Shown in pieces: positions 1 to 5,327 of a stretch of DNA of 5,327 bases (positions within the stretch are counted from its first letter, which is position 1; each line of letters starts with the position of its first letter). The notes under the pieces are model-generated. The model worked only from the letters and a program-made list of their open reading frames with translations. It did no database searches and was not told the DNA's origin. Location of the stretch: contig JAQGOW010000033.1 of NCBI GenBank assembly GCA_028293405.1, positions 1 through 5,327 on the forward strand, in the 5' to 3' direction. This DNA comes from Verrucomicrobiales bacterium (GTDB taxonomy: Bacteria; Verrucomicrobiota; Verrucomicrobiia; Limisphaerales; Palsa-1400). The position numbers and the translations under genes are program-made.

Positions 1-3000
1 AAGGTCTGTTGATCAATTTCGCGATCATCGGAACCGAAGTCGGCAATCAAGCTCTGACGCCTTCGCTGTCGGCAACACTCGGCGACATCGATCCGGCCAG
101 CGCGAAGCAAGTGGTTTGGGACATGACATCGACCCTGCAAGGCAAGTTCATCGAATTCGATGCTTCGTTCACCCACGTCAACGATCTCGGACGGACGAAC
201 ACGTCACTGATCAACAGCGTGCAAATTCACGAACTGACACACAAGGTGTTGGCCAATCGCATCGCGCAATACGATTCCGGCGCAGCGGTCATTGATGACG
301 ACGTGCCGGATTTCCTCGTCAACGACGTTCCGGATCCGGGCAATCTCCCTGACGTTCTTTACGTCAGCGATGGCTCGACTGCGGGTGTCAATGTGAGGAC
401 AAATGCGACCGTCGACAGCCCCGCAGCCGCAGGCCATTTGCAAGTGCACGTCAGCATCAACACCAGCAACGGCTGGAACTATGTGCAAATTCCCGATCCC
501 GGCGCCGGATTCCTCTTGGCCAGCGTCGTGCGTTCGGACGGCAAACCGATCGCTTTAAATTATGACGCGTGGACAACGGACCGCACGTTCCCCGCTTCCA
601 GCCCCGGCGCTGTGCGCGAACATCTGCTTCACCTGTTCGATTGGACGAGCGCGGCCTCGACGGTTTCTTACACTGTGACCTATCGCTCGACCAACACGAC
701 CATTCCTACGATCGTGCAATTCGGACCGGTGACGCCATTCGTGCAACCGGGCGCGGTGTCGTCGGTGAACGTCACGTTCTCAGAGAAAATTGACCTGAGC
801 ACCTTCGACTATCGCTCGCTCACCCTCACCCGCAATGGTGGCGCCAATTTAATCAATGCCGGAAGCGGCATCAGCATCGCGCTTGTTTCGGGCACGAACT
901 ATTCCATCAACGGCCTGAGCACGCTGACAACGCCGGACGGCAACTATCAACTCACCATGAACGGTGCTCTGATCTACGACGTTTGGGGCAACAATGTCGG
1001 CAACACGTCTTCGTCCGTCCAATGGACAAAAGGCAACGCTCCTCTCGTTGTGCAGGCGATTGCTTCCATTTCGCCGAACCCGAGAAAAGCTCCTGTCGCG
1101 AACTTGAACGTGACGTTCTCGCGTTCGATCAATTCGGCGACGTTCGACTATCGCGCGCTGTCCCTGACAGTGAACGGCGGCCCGAACCGCATCTCGCCGG
1201 ACGTGACCGTCGCGCTTGTTTCTGGATCAACCTACGCAATCAACGGGTTGAACGCGTTGACTGGTGATGAAGGCACTTACGTTCTGACTGTGAACGCTGC
1301 CGCCGTTCAAGACGCGAGCAGCAACGCAGGCTCTGGCACAAAATCGGTAACCTGGACCAACCTCCTCACTGGACCGCGCATCGTCGCGTTACAACAACTC
1401 GCGACGAATCCACGCAACATTGTCGTGCAGTCGCTCGATGTGACGTTCTCGCAACCGATCGATCCGACGACGTTCGATTATCACGCCGTGACACTGACAC
1501 GCGATGGCGGGCCTAATTTGATCACCAGCGAAGTCACGGTTTCGCCGGTGAATTCAACCACCTATCGCATTGCCAATATCAATTGGGTGCAAGGCTCCGC
1601 CGGCACTTACTCGTTCACCGTTAACGCAACGGGGGCACACGATCTCGCGGGTAACCCCGGCGCAGGCAGCACGAATGAGACGTGGCAGATCATCCTTCAG
1701 GCGCCGCCGTCGCCGACACAACTGGCCATCGCACCGGACTTCGGATCATCGGCAACCGATGGTTTGACAAGCACCAATTCCATTGTGCTGTCCGGCAAAG
1801 TCGGCACGACGAACCTGACCGTTCGCGTCTACGACATGACCAGCAGCCAAGACTTCGGCACTGCGGCCGTCAACGGCACGAACTTCACCTTGCCGCTTGC
1901 GTTCACGGCCGAAGGTCAGCATCACTTAAAAGCTTACTCAGTGGACATCGCGGGAAATGTGTCCGCTCCGACCTTCCTCGATGCATTTATCGATCTCGTC
2001 GCGCCGTCGGCTGTGATGCAATCGGTGTCGCCAAATCCGACTTACATGCCGGTGACGAACCTGCTGGTCACATTCTCAAAGGCGATCAACACGAATACAA
2101 TCCAGGCGACGAACTTCACGCTCACTCGTAACGGCACTAACGCCGGTTCGCCGACATTTGCAATGACCTCGAGCAGCACACTGCTCGTCACCGGACTCGC
2201 GCCGTTGACCAGCACTCCAGGCAGCTATCAACTCACGTTGAACCTCGTCGGCATTCAAGACCTCGCTGGCAACGTTGGCAAAACCAGCGCTTCGACAACT
2301 TGGCAAACGGTTCCCGCGAACCAGGCGCCGATCATCACGCAAGAGAGCAACGGTTCGGCGCAGCCGGGTACGTTGTTCCAACGCCAAATCACAGCGACTG
2401 ATTCAGAACTCAATAAAATCACGTTTACACTCGCAGCGGGCGCACCGGTGGGCGCAACGATTACGACCAACGGATTGTTCACGTGGACTCCGACGTGCGA
2501 TCAGGGCAGCACAACAAACGTCGTCACCGTAGTCGCGGCCGACAACGGCACTCCGATCGCCAGCAGCACGATGAGCTTCACTGTTTCAGTGAGCGATTGC
2601 CTGCAAATCCAAGTGGGCTCAGGCGTGGCCCAGGTCGGACATCAAGGCACTGTGCCGGTGACAGTGTTCGCGTCCAGTGGGGTAACAAACTTGAGCTTCG
2701 TCCTTTCCTACCCGTCAAATCGACTTGGCAGCTGGACGATTTCGACGAGCAACAACGCCGTGGCGACTAGCGCCGTGGTTCCAGTCAATCCATCCAACAC
2801 CATGTTCCGAGTATCGACAGGGAACGGTCAATCACTGCAAGGCACTGCCCTGCTCGGCAACTTGTCCTTCGTTCCGAGCGCGGGCCCGTCGGCGTTCGTC
2901 CCGTTGACCGTCTTGAACTCAGCGGCGATCAAGTCCGGCAACAACTGGGTCAACAGCATACAAAGTGGCGCGGGCCGCATCGCGGTTATCGGCGCCGAAC

Positions 3001-3209
3001 CGTTGCTTGATGCACAACGGGGAGCCGGCACGCCACAACTGGTTCTCTACGGAAATCCGGGTACAAACTATCAAATAGCGTTCACGACCAATCTCGGCGG
3101 CACATGGTTGCCTGGTTGGACCGTGGGGATGACGAACCTGTTCCAACCCTACACACTGACGCCGACTCCGTCGCAACCGCAGACGTTCTATCGAGCGTGG
3201 CAGTATTAA
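1..3209 (+). CDS. Large modular secreted/surface protein with SbsA-like Ig repeats, putative-Ig and cohesin-like domains (5' partial)
   Basis: The reading frame is open to the left edge (codons GGT CTG precede a TTG at base 9) and ends at TAA 3207-3209. No signal peptide is visible, so the real start is probably upstream. Residues are numbered from that TTG. Residues 1-230 form a beta-rich module with a WDMTSTLQGKFIEF segment that I have seen in large secreted proteins but cannot name. Residues 234-343, 345-454 and 456-562 are three tandem SbsA-like Ig (Big_5 type) repeats carrying 'VTFS..I', 'FDY..LTLT.NGG' and a conserved Trp. Residues 567-663 are another Ig-like domain with 'SVDIAGNVS'. 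Residues 664-770 are a fourth, diverged repeat. Residues 771-865 resemble a putative-Ig/cadherin-like domain (He_PIG type). Residues 866-994 resemble a cohesin fold. Residues 995-1066 form a terminal 'NPGTNYQIAFTTNL...FYRAWQY' module typical of verrucomicrobial exported proteins. It is probably an extracellular adhesive or structural protein. No catalytic domain is visible, and the substrate and function are unknown. Confidence 0.85.
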   Translation, partial: GLLINFAIIGTEVGNQALTPSLSATLGDIDPASAKQVVWDMTSTLQGKFIEFDASFTHVNDLGRTNTSLINSVQIHELTHKVLANRIAQYDSGAAVIDDDVPDFLVNDVPDPGNLPDVLYVSDGSTAGVNVRTNATVDSPAAAGHLQVHVSINTSNGWNYVQIPDPGAGFLLASVVRSDGKPIALNYDAWTTDRTFPASSPGAVREHLLHLFDWTSAASTVSYTVTYRSTNTTIPTIVQFGPVTPFVQPGAVSSVNVTFSEKIDLSTFDYRSLTLTRNGGANLINAGSGISIALVSGTNYSINGLSTLTTPDGNYQLTMNGALIYDVWGNNVGNTSSSVQWTKGNAPLVVQAIASISPNPRKAPVANLNVTFSRSINSATFDYRALSLTVNGGPNRISPDVTVALVSGSTYAINGLNALTGDEGTYVLTVNAAAVQDASSNAGSGTKSVTWTNLLTGPRIVALQQLATNPRNIVVQSLDVTFSQPIDPTTFDYHAVTLTRDGGPNLITSEVTVSPVNSTTYRIANINWVQGSAGTYSFTVNATGAHDLAGNPGAGSTNETWQIILQAPPSPTQLAIAPDFGSSATDGLTSTNSIVLSGKVGTTNLTVRVYDMTSSQDFGTAAVNGTNFTLPLAFTAEGQHHLKAYSVDIAGNVSAPTFLDAFIDLVAPSAVMQSVSPNPTYMPVTNLLVTFSKAINTNTIQATNFTLTRNGTNAGSPTFAMTSSSTLLVTGLAPLTSTPGSYQLTLNLVGIQDLAGNVGKTSASTTWQTVPANQAPIITQESNGSAQPGTLFQRQITATDSELNKITFTLAAGAPVGATITTNGLFTWTPTCDQGSTTNVVTVVAADNGTPIASSTMSFTVSVSDCLQIQVGSGVAQVGHQGTVPVTVFASSGVTNLSFVLSYPSNRLGSWTISTSNNAVATSAVVPVNPSNTMFRVSTGNGQSLQGTALLGNLSFVPSAGPSAFVPLTVLNSAAIKSGNNWVNSIQSGAGRIAVIGAEPLLDAQRGAGTPQLVLYGNPGTNYQIAFTTNLGGTWLPGWTVGMTNLFQPYTLTPTPSQPQTFYRAWQY
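708..1694 (+). repeat. Three tandem ~110-codon SbsA-like Ig repeats inside the large CDS
   Basis: The units lie at about 708-1037, 1041-1370 and 1374-1694. Each has the same order of motifs: (V/L)(N/D)VTFS, then FDY(R/H)xxxLT with NGG or DGG, then a Y-x-(I/L) strand, then D-x-x-x-N near the end, then a Trp. The Trp residues fall at 339, 449 and 559, exactly 110 residues apart. Similarity survives in the DNA: GTGACGTTCTCGC recurs at 1110-1122 and 1440-1452 (330 bp apart), and TCGCGCTTGTTTC at 877-889 and 1210-1222. This points to internal duplication followed by divergence. The third unit has lost the ALVSG and NGL core shared by the first two. Confidence 0.85.
1998..2318 (+). repeat. Fourth, diverged SbsA-like Ig repeat, separated from the tandem block
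   Basis: Codons 664-770 keep the repeat hallmarks: SPNP as in unit 2, LLVTFSKAI, NFTLTRNG, QDLAGNVG and a closing Trp at 765. The FDY..NGG segment is replaced by a shorter Asn/Thr-rich stretch. It is split from the first three units by one different Ig-like domain (about 1707-1997), so the order is A-A-A-B-A'. Confidence 0.75.
2604..2990 (+). other. Cohesin-like domain segment of the large CDS
   Basis: Codons 866-994 show the cohesin/carbohydrate-binding beta-sandwich pattern: an opening 'IQVGSGVAQVGHQGTVPVTV' strand pair, then 'GVTNLSFVLSYPSNRL', then 'MFRVSTGNGQSLQGTALLGNLSF', and a closing hydrophobic 'GRIAVIG' strand. In known cohesin domains the corresponding elements are the 'G-x-x-V-x-V-P-V' opening, the 'F-x-L-x-Y-D/N-P' strand and the 'G-x-L-x-x-x-x-F' strand. 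The call rests on pattern only. No dockerin is visible in this window. Confidence 0.5.
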
Positions 3210-3250
3210 TCGGAAAGCGCAGAACGATTGTTCGAAGGCGATAGGCATCG

Positions 3251-3267
3251 GTTCCGAAAGAACTTTT
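3251..3267 (+). terminator. Weak hairpin plus T-run after the large CDS (possible terminator)
   Basis: GTTC (3251-3254) pairs with GAAC (3260-3263) across a CGAAA loop, extendable by one G-T pair, and is followed by TTTT (3264-3267). It lies about 42 nt after the TAA of the large CDS, where a terminator would be expected, but a 4-5 bp stem is marginal. A second small GAAC/GTTC hairpin lies at 3222-3233. Confidence 0.3.
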
Positions 3268-3294
3268 GCAATCGCACTGACGCAGGTAGATTAA
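3266..3294 (+). promoter_or_regulatory. Weak sigma-70-like promoter candidate upstream of the tRNA
   Basis: TTGCAA (3266-3271, 4/6 to the -35 consensus) is followed either by TAGATT (3287-3292, 15-nt spacer) or by GATTAA (3289-3294, 17-nt spacer). Transcription would begin a few bases before the tRNA 5' end at 3309. Both boxes are poor matches. The tRNA needs a promoter somewhere in the 99-nt gap unless it is read from the upstream gene. Confidence 0.3.
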
Positions 3295-3308
3295 AACCCA
3301 CTTGGGTT

Positions 3309-3384
3309 GGGCCCGTAGCTCAGCGGTTAGAGCAGGCGACTCATAATCGCTTGGTCCCCGGTTCAAATCCGGGCGGGCCCACCA
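3309..3384 (+). tRNA. tRNA-Ile (CAT anticodon, lysidine-type tRNA-Ile2 decoding AUA)
   Basis: A complete 76-nt cloverleaf with encoded CCA. The acceptor stem GGGCCCG (3309-3315) pairs with CGGGCCC (3374-3380). The D stem is GCTC/GAGC (3318-3321/3330-3333). The anticodon stem GGCGA/TCGCT (3335-3339/3347-3351) encloses loop CTCATAA with anticodon CAT at 3342-3344. The T stem is CCCGG/CCGGG around TTCAAAT. The discriminator is A (3381) and CCA is 3382-3384. By anticodon alone it would be called Met. However, the block from the D stem to the variable loop, including GGCGACTCATAATCGCT, matches my recollection of E. coli tRNA-Ile2 (ileX). It also has the C4-G69, C5-G68 and C29-G41 pairs and A37/A38 that I recall as TilS recognition features. 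Elongator Met tRNA has a different anticodon stem, and initiator tRNA would have a C1 mismatch and GGG/CCC anticodon-stem pairs, both absent. C34 is therefore presumably modified to lysidine by TilS. Confidence 0.93.
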
Positions 3385-3386
3385 CT

Positions 3387-4661
3387 TCAACGTTGCTCAG
3401 GAATGTTCGATTGCGCTTTTTCCCCAGTTGGTTCGACAGCATAAATCTTCCCGTCGAAAGCCAACGCGTAAACTTCGCCATCCAAATCCTCTGCAAAACT
3501 CGCAATGTTCTTTGGTTGCGACAACAACGTGCCGTACTCGGTGGCTTTGCCATTTTCGACACGGACTCCATAGATCGTGCCTAAAGTGAAGTCCGCATAA
3601 ATATAAACCCCGCGCAATGTCGGAAACTTTTTCCCGCGATAAACGTAACCGCCGGTAATTGACGTTCCAATCGGTTGCTTGGGGAACTTCGATTCGGGCA
3701 AGAGCGTGGGCGTATGCGGATACTCGATGACGGGATCAATATAACGCGCACCTTCCGGTTCCGGTTTAAAGGGATGAAATGCCTCGCGCACATTCCAGCC
3801 GTAATTACCGCCTTTGACGATTACATCGACCTCTTCCCACAAGTCCTGCCCGACATCCGCTACCCACAATTCACCGGTCTCGCGATCAAAACTAAACCGC
3901 CACGGATTCCGCAATCCATACGCCCAAATCTCGCCGCGCACACCGTATTTGCGATTCGCAAACGGGTTGTCCGACGGAATTCCGTATTGCAACGAATTTG
4001 TATGCTTGCCTGTGACAATGTTGGTCCGCGAGTTGACGTCGATGCGCAAAATCTTGCCGAGCAACACCGCGGTGTTTTGCGCGTTGTTATGCGGGTCGTT
4101 TCCGGCACCACCGTCACCGAGGCCGATGTAAAGAAAACCATCCGGTCCAAAAGTCACCTGCCCGCCTTTGTGATTCGGGTATGGCTGTTCCACCTCTAAC
4201 AACTTGCGTTCCGACGCCATGTCAGCCTTGTTGGAATCGGTCGCAGAAACCTTGAACTCACTGATGACACTCCGGCGCGGGTTCTGTTGGTTGTAATAAA
4301 TGTATAGCAACCCGTTCGTGCGAAATTGCGGATGAAAGGCGACCCCAAGCAAACCTTCCTCGTTTGACGCCAGCGGCTTTCGATCAACGATGTTCAGGAA
4401 CTCGCTCGTTTGCTTGCCGTCCGAGCCTTTCGGCACTACGACAATGCGGCCCTTTTGTTCGGGCACAAAGAAACGTCCAGAGCCATCGTTCGCTTCCTCC
4501 ATCCGGAGCGGACGATCGAATGTTGCTTCCGGGAACACCGACCTGAATTTCACCGCCGGCAACTCTGCCCGGGAACTTATTGCAGCAAAAAGGCAAACAC
4601 CTGCGGCCAAAATCTGCCGAAAATTCTTATACCCTACATTTCGAAATTGTGAGTCAAACAT
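3387..4661 (-). CDS. Exported PQQ-dependent sugar dehydrogenase (glucose/sorbosone dehydrogenase family)
   Basis: A complete 424-residue protein. Residues 1-32 look like a Sec signal peptide: K/R-bearing n-region, hydrophobic ILAAGVCLFAAI, and likely cleavage after SRA at A32. Cys23 is not in a lipobox. The rest fits the six-bladed beta-propeller of soluble quinoprotein aldose dehydrogenases (family length about 350-450). Motifs in order are EEGLLGVAFHPQF (101-113), NHKGGQVTFGPDGFLYIGLGDGG (163-185), GEIWAYGLRNPWR (243-255), LWVADVGQDLWEEVD (265-279) and GGNYGWN (284-290). By analogy with A. calcoaceticus sGDH and E. coli YliI/Asd, His164 would be the catalytic base and Asp183 and Arg251-Asn252 would line the PQQ site. 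The enzyme would oxidise sugars or related alcohols in the periplasm; the true substrate is unknown. ATG 4659-4661 is the only usable start: no ATG, GTG or TTG lies between it and the in-frame upstream TAA at 4707-4709, and later starts would cut the signal peptide. No good Shine-Dalgarno precedes it. Confidence 0.92.
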   Translation of the reverse strand: MFDSQFRNVGYKNFRQILAAGVCLFAAISSRAELPAVKFRSVFPEATFDRPLRMEEANDGSGRFFVPEQKGRIVVVPKGSDGKQTSEFLNIVDRKPLASNEEGLLGVAFHPQFRTNGLLYIYYNQQNPRRSVISEFKVSATDSNKADMASERKLLEVEQPYPNHKGGQVTFGPDGFLYIGLGDGGAGNDPHNNAQNTAVLLGKILRIDVNSRTNIVTGKHTNSLQYGIPSDNPFANRKYGVRGEIWAYGLRNPWRFSFDRETGELWVADVGQDLWEEVDVIVKGGNYGWNVREAFHPFKPEPEGARYIDPVIEYPHTPTLLPESKFPKQPIGTSITGGYVYRGKKFPTLRGVYIYADFTLGTIYGVRVENGKATEYGTLLSQPKNIASFAEDLDGEVYALAFDGKIYAVEPTGEKAQSNIPEQR

Positions 4662-4679
4662 GTCGTGTTTGACGACGTT

Positions 4680-4685
4680 ATGATA
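4680..4685 (-). promoter_or_regulatory. -10-like TATCAT upstream of the dehydrogenase gene
   Basis: On the minus strand TATCAT (5/6 to TATAAT) lies 18 nt upstream of the dehydrogenase ATG, in the 45-nt spacer after the kinase stop. No convincing -35 box is found 16-18 nt upstream (candidates AACTCT, TAACTC). A promoter here would give a leader of only about 10 nt, which would agree with the absence of a Shine-Dalgarno. The alternative is co-transcription from the kinase gene. Confidence 0.3.
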
Positions 4686-4706
4686 AGAACCCTTCAGGGA
4701 AAAGAG

Positions 4707-5327
4707 TTACGATTGAACACCCGCTTCGTCGTTTGCGATCTTGAGCCGGACGCAAAACGCACTTCCCTGGCCAGCTTGCGATTCCACCCACACTTCCCCT
4801 CCCAACTTCTCAACCGAACGTTTCACGGTGGCGAGGCCGATGCCTGTCCCGGGATAATCATCCGTTCCGTGCAAACGCTGGAACACGTCAAAAATCCTTT
4901 TGTGATGATGAGGTGCGATGCCGATGCCATTGTCTGCAATGCACACGATCACCTCATCCCGCCTCTTGCGCCAACTCACGCCGATTCGCAACGGCTCAGT
5001 TTGCTTTCGATACGTAATCGCATTTTCAATTAGATTATCAAAAACCTGGTGCAACAGAGTGGGGTCGCCGAGCACTTTCGGAAGGTCTTTGGCGACCCCG
5101 ACCTCCGCCCCTACACTCTTAATTCGAGGCTCGAACTCATCGATTATTTCTTCGAGCAACGGCTGCAGCGCAACCGGTCGCATGTAAATCGTTTGTTGTC
5201 CCACGTGACAATATTTCAACAGGTCATCAATCAACTGCATCATGCGATCGCTCGCGTGAATAATCCGGTCCAGATACAGTCGGCTTTCGTCGCAGATCAT
5301 ATGTGCGGAATACTCGTGAATGGCGCG
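4707..5327 (-). CDS. Sensor histidine kinase, C-terminal part (5' partial, runs off the window)
   Basis: The last 206 residues of a two-component histidine kinase. The frame is open to the right edge, with nine codons (RAIHEYSAH) upstream of the first visible ATG at 5298-5300. Residues are numbered from the edge. Residues 1-45 are the end of the HisKA dimerisation helices: 'RAI' normally follows the H-D-L-R-x-P-L H-box, so the phospho-acceptor His is probably just outside the window, and 'LIDDLLKY' (32-39) is the typical second helix. Residues 50-200 are a HATPase_c domain with N-box FDNLIENAITY (Asn98, Asn102), G1 box DNGIGIAP (132-139), F-box IFDVFQRLHG and G2 box GTGIGLATVK (160-169). The 'FQRLHGTDDYPGTGIGLA' style is common in phytochrome-like and multi-PAS soluble kinases. 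It would autophosphorylate using ATP and pass phosphate to a response regulator. The signal and partner are not in the window. No membrane segment is seen in this part. Confidence 0.92.
   Translation of the reverse strand, partial: RAIHEYSAHMICDESRLYLDRIIHASDRMMQLIDDLLKYCHVGQQTIYMRPVALQPLLEEIIDEFEPRIKSVGAEVGVAKDLPKVLGDPTLLHQVFDNLIENAITYRKQTEPLRIGVSWRKRRDEVIVCIADNGIGIAPHHHKRIFDVFQRLHGTDDYPGTGIGLATVKRSVEKLGGEVWVESQAGQGSAFCVRLKIANDEAGVQS

Noticed and set aside
9..11. TTG as a true translation start, with AGG at 2-4 as ribosome binding site
   Set aside because: The AGG is suitably spaced, but the frame is open to the edge, no signal peptide follows although the rest is clearly an extracellular-type protein, and it would start inside a domain. 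A true start here is not excluded.
228..242. HELTH, a match to the HExxH zinc-protease motif
   Set aside because: It lies in a beta-rich module (VQIHELTHKVLANR) with no downstream Glu/His/Asp ligand pattern or Met-turn typical of zincins. It is best read as a chance match in a structural strand.
1682..2131. Overlapping plus-strand frame of about 150 residues inside the large CDS
   Set aside because: Its His/Arg-rich composition is typical of a shifted reading of the repeat-rich gene; there is no domain and no ribosome binding site.
3362..3384. tRNA 3' end as an integration (att) site for a mobile element
   Set aside because: No integrase and no second copy of the tRNA 3' end is seen in the window. 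A normal housekeeping-type gene follows immediately.
3082..3571. Minus-strand open frames with 'RPDLNRGPSDYES' and 'VGPPGFEPGTKRL'
   Set aside because: These are antisense translations of the tRNA, the classic spurious 'hypothetical protein' family, extended into the real CDSs on each side.
3228..3584. Plus-strand open frame containing 'VAQRLEQATHNRLVPGSNPGG'
   Set aside because: This is a translation of the tRNA gene; such peptides are a well-known annotation artefact. The rest of the frame is antisense to the dehydrogenase gene.
4690..4699. CCCTTCAGGG inverted repeat between kinase and dehydrogenase as a terminator
   Set aside because: A 4-bp stem with a 2-nt loop is not stable, and on the minus strand no T-run follows it.
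4665..5187. Plus-strand open frames across the kinase region
   Set aside because: They lie opposite a gene with clear HisKA/HATPase motifs, show no recognisable domains and have arginine/serine-rich shadow-frame composition.
5301..5327. His in 'RAIHEYSAH' as the kinase phospho-acceptor
   Set aside because: The H-box His normally lies about 6-8 residues before 'RAI' (H-D-L-R-x-P-L-R-A-I), so it should be encoded beyond the right edge. The histidines here lack the following Asp/Glu-Leu-Arg context.

Overview
The window looks like ordinary chromosomal DNA from a free-living bacterium, most likely of the Verrucomicrobiota (Pedosphaera/Limisphaerales type). This is inferred from three things: a very large Thr/Asn/Ser-rich secreted protein built of SbsA-like Ig repeats and ending in a 'TNLxxxW ... 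FYRA' C-terminal module that I associate with that phylum; a secreted PQQ-type sugar dehydrogenase; and moderate GC content. No single marker gene proves the taxonomy.

Layout, left to right. Bases 1-3209 (+) are the 3' part of a long gene for a modular extracellular protein whose start lies off the left edge. Bases 3210-3308 are a short intergenic stretch with a weak terminator-like hairpin, a weak promoter-like pair and a small inverted repeat touching the tRNA. Bases 3309-3384 (+) are a complete tRNA with encoded CCA and a CAT anticodon; its body matches the AUA-reading isoleucine tRNA (lysidine type) rather than methionine tRNA. Bases 3387-4661 (-) are a complete exported glucose/sorbosone dehydrogenase-family enzyme converging on the tRNA with only 2 nt between them. 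Bases 4662-4706 are a 45-nt spacer. Bases 4707-5327 (-) are the C-terminal part of a sensor histidine kinase whose sensor and phospho-acceptor histidine lie off the right edge.

The kinase and the dehydrogenase are co-directional and closely spaced, so they could be co-transcribed, although a -10-like TATCAT sits in the spacer. Nothing links the kinase functionally to the enzyme, and the surface protein and the tRNA are independent units. There is no gene-free stretch longer than 300 bases. I see no mobile element, CRISPR array, prophage or defence system, and no convincing undescribed system. The points worth a second look are the tRNA identity, the very tight tRNA/dehydrogenase convergence, and the architecture of the surface protein, whose N-terminal and C-terminal modules I cannot assign to a named function.
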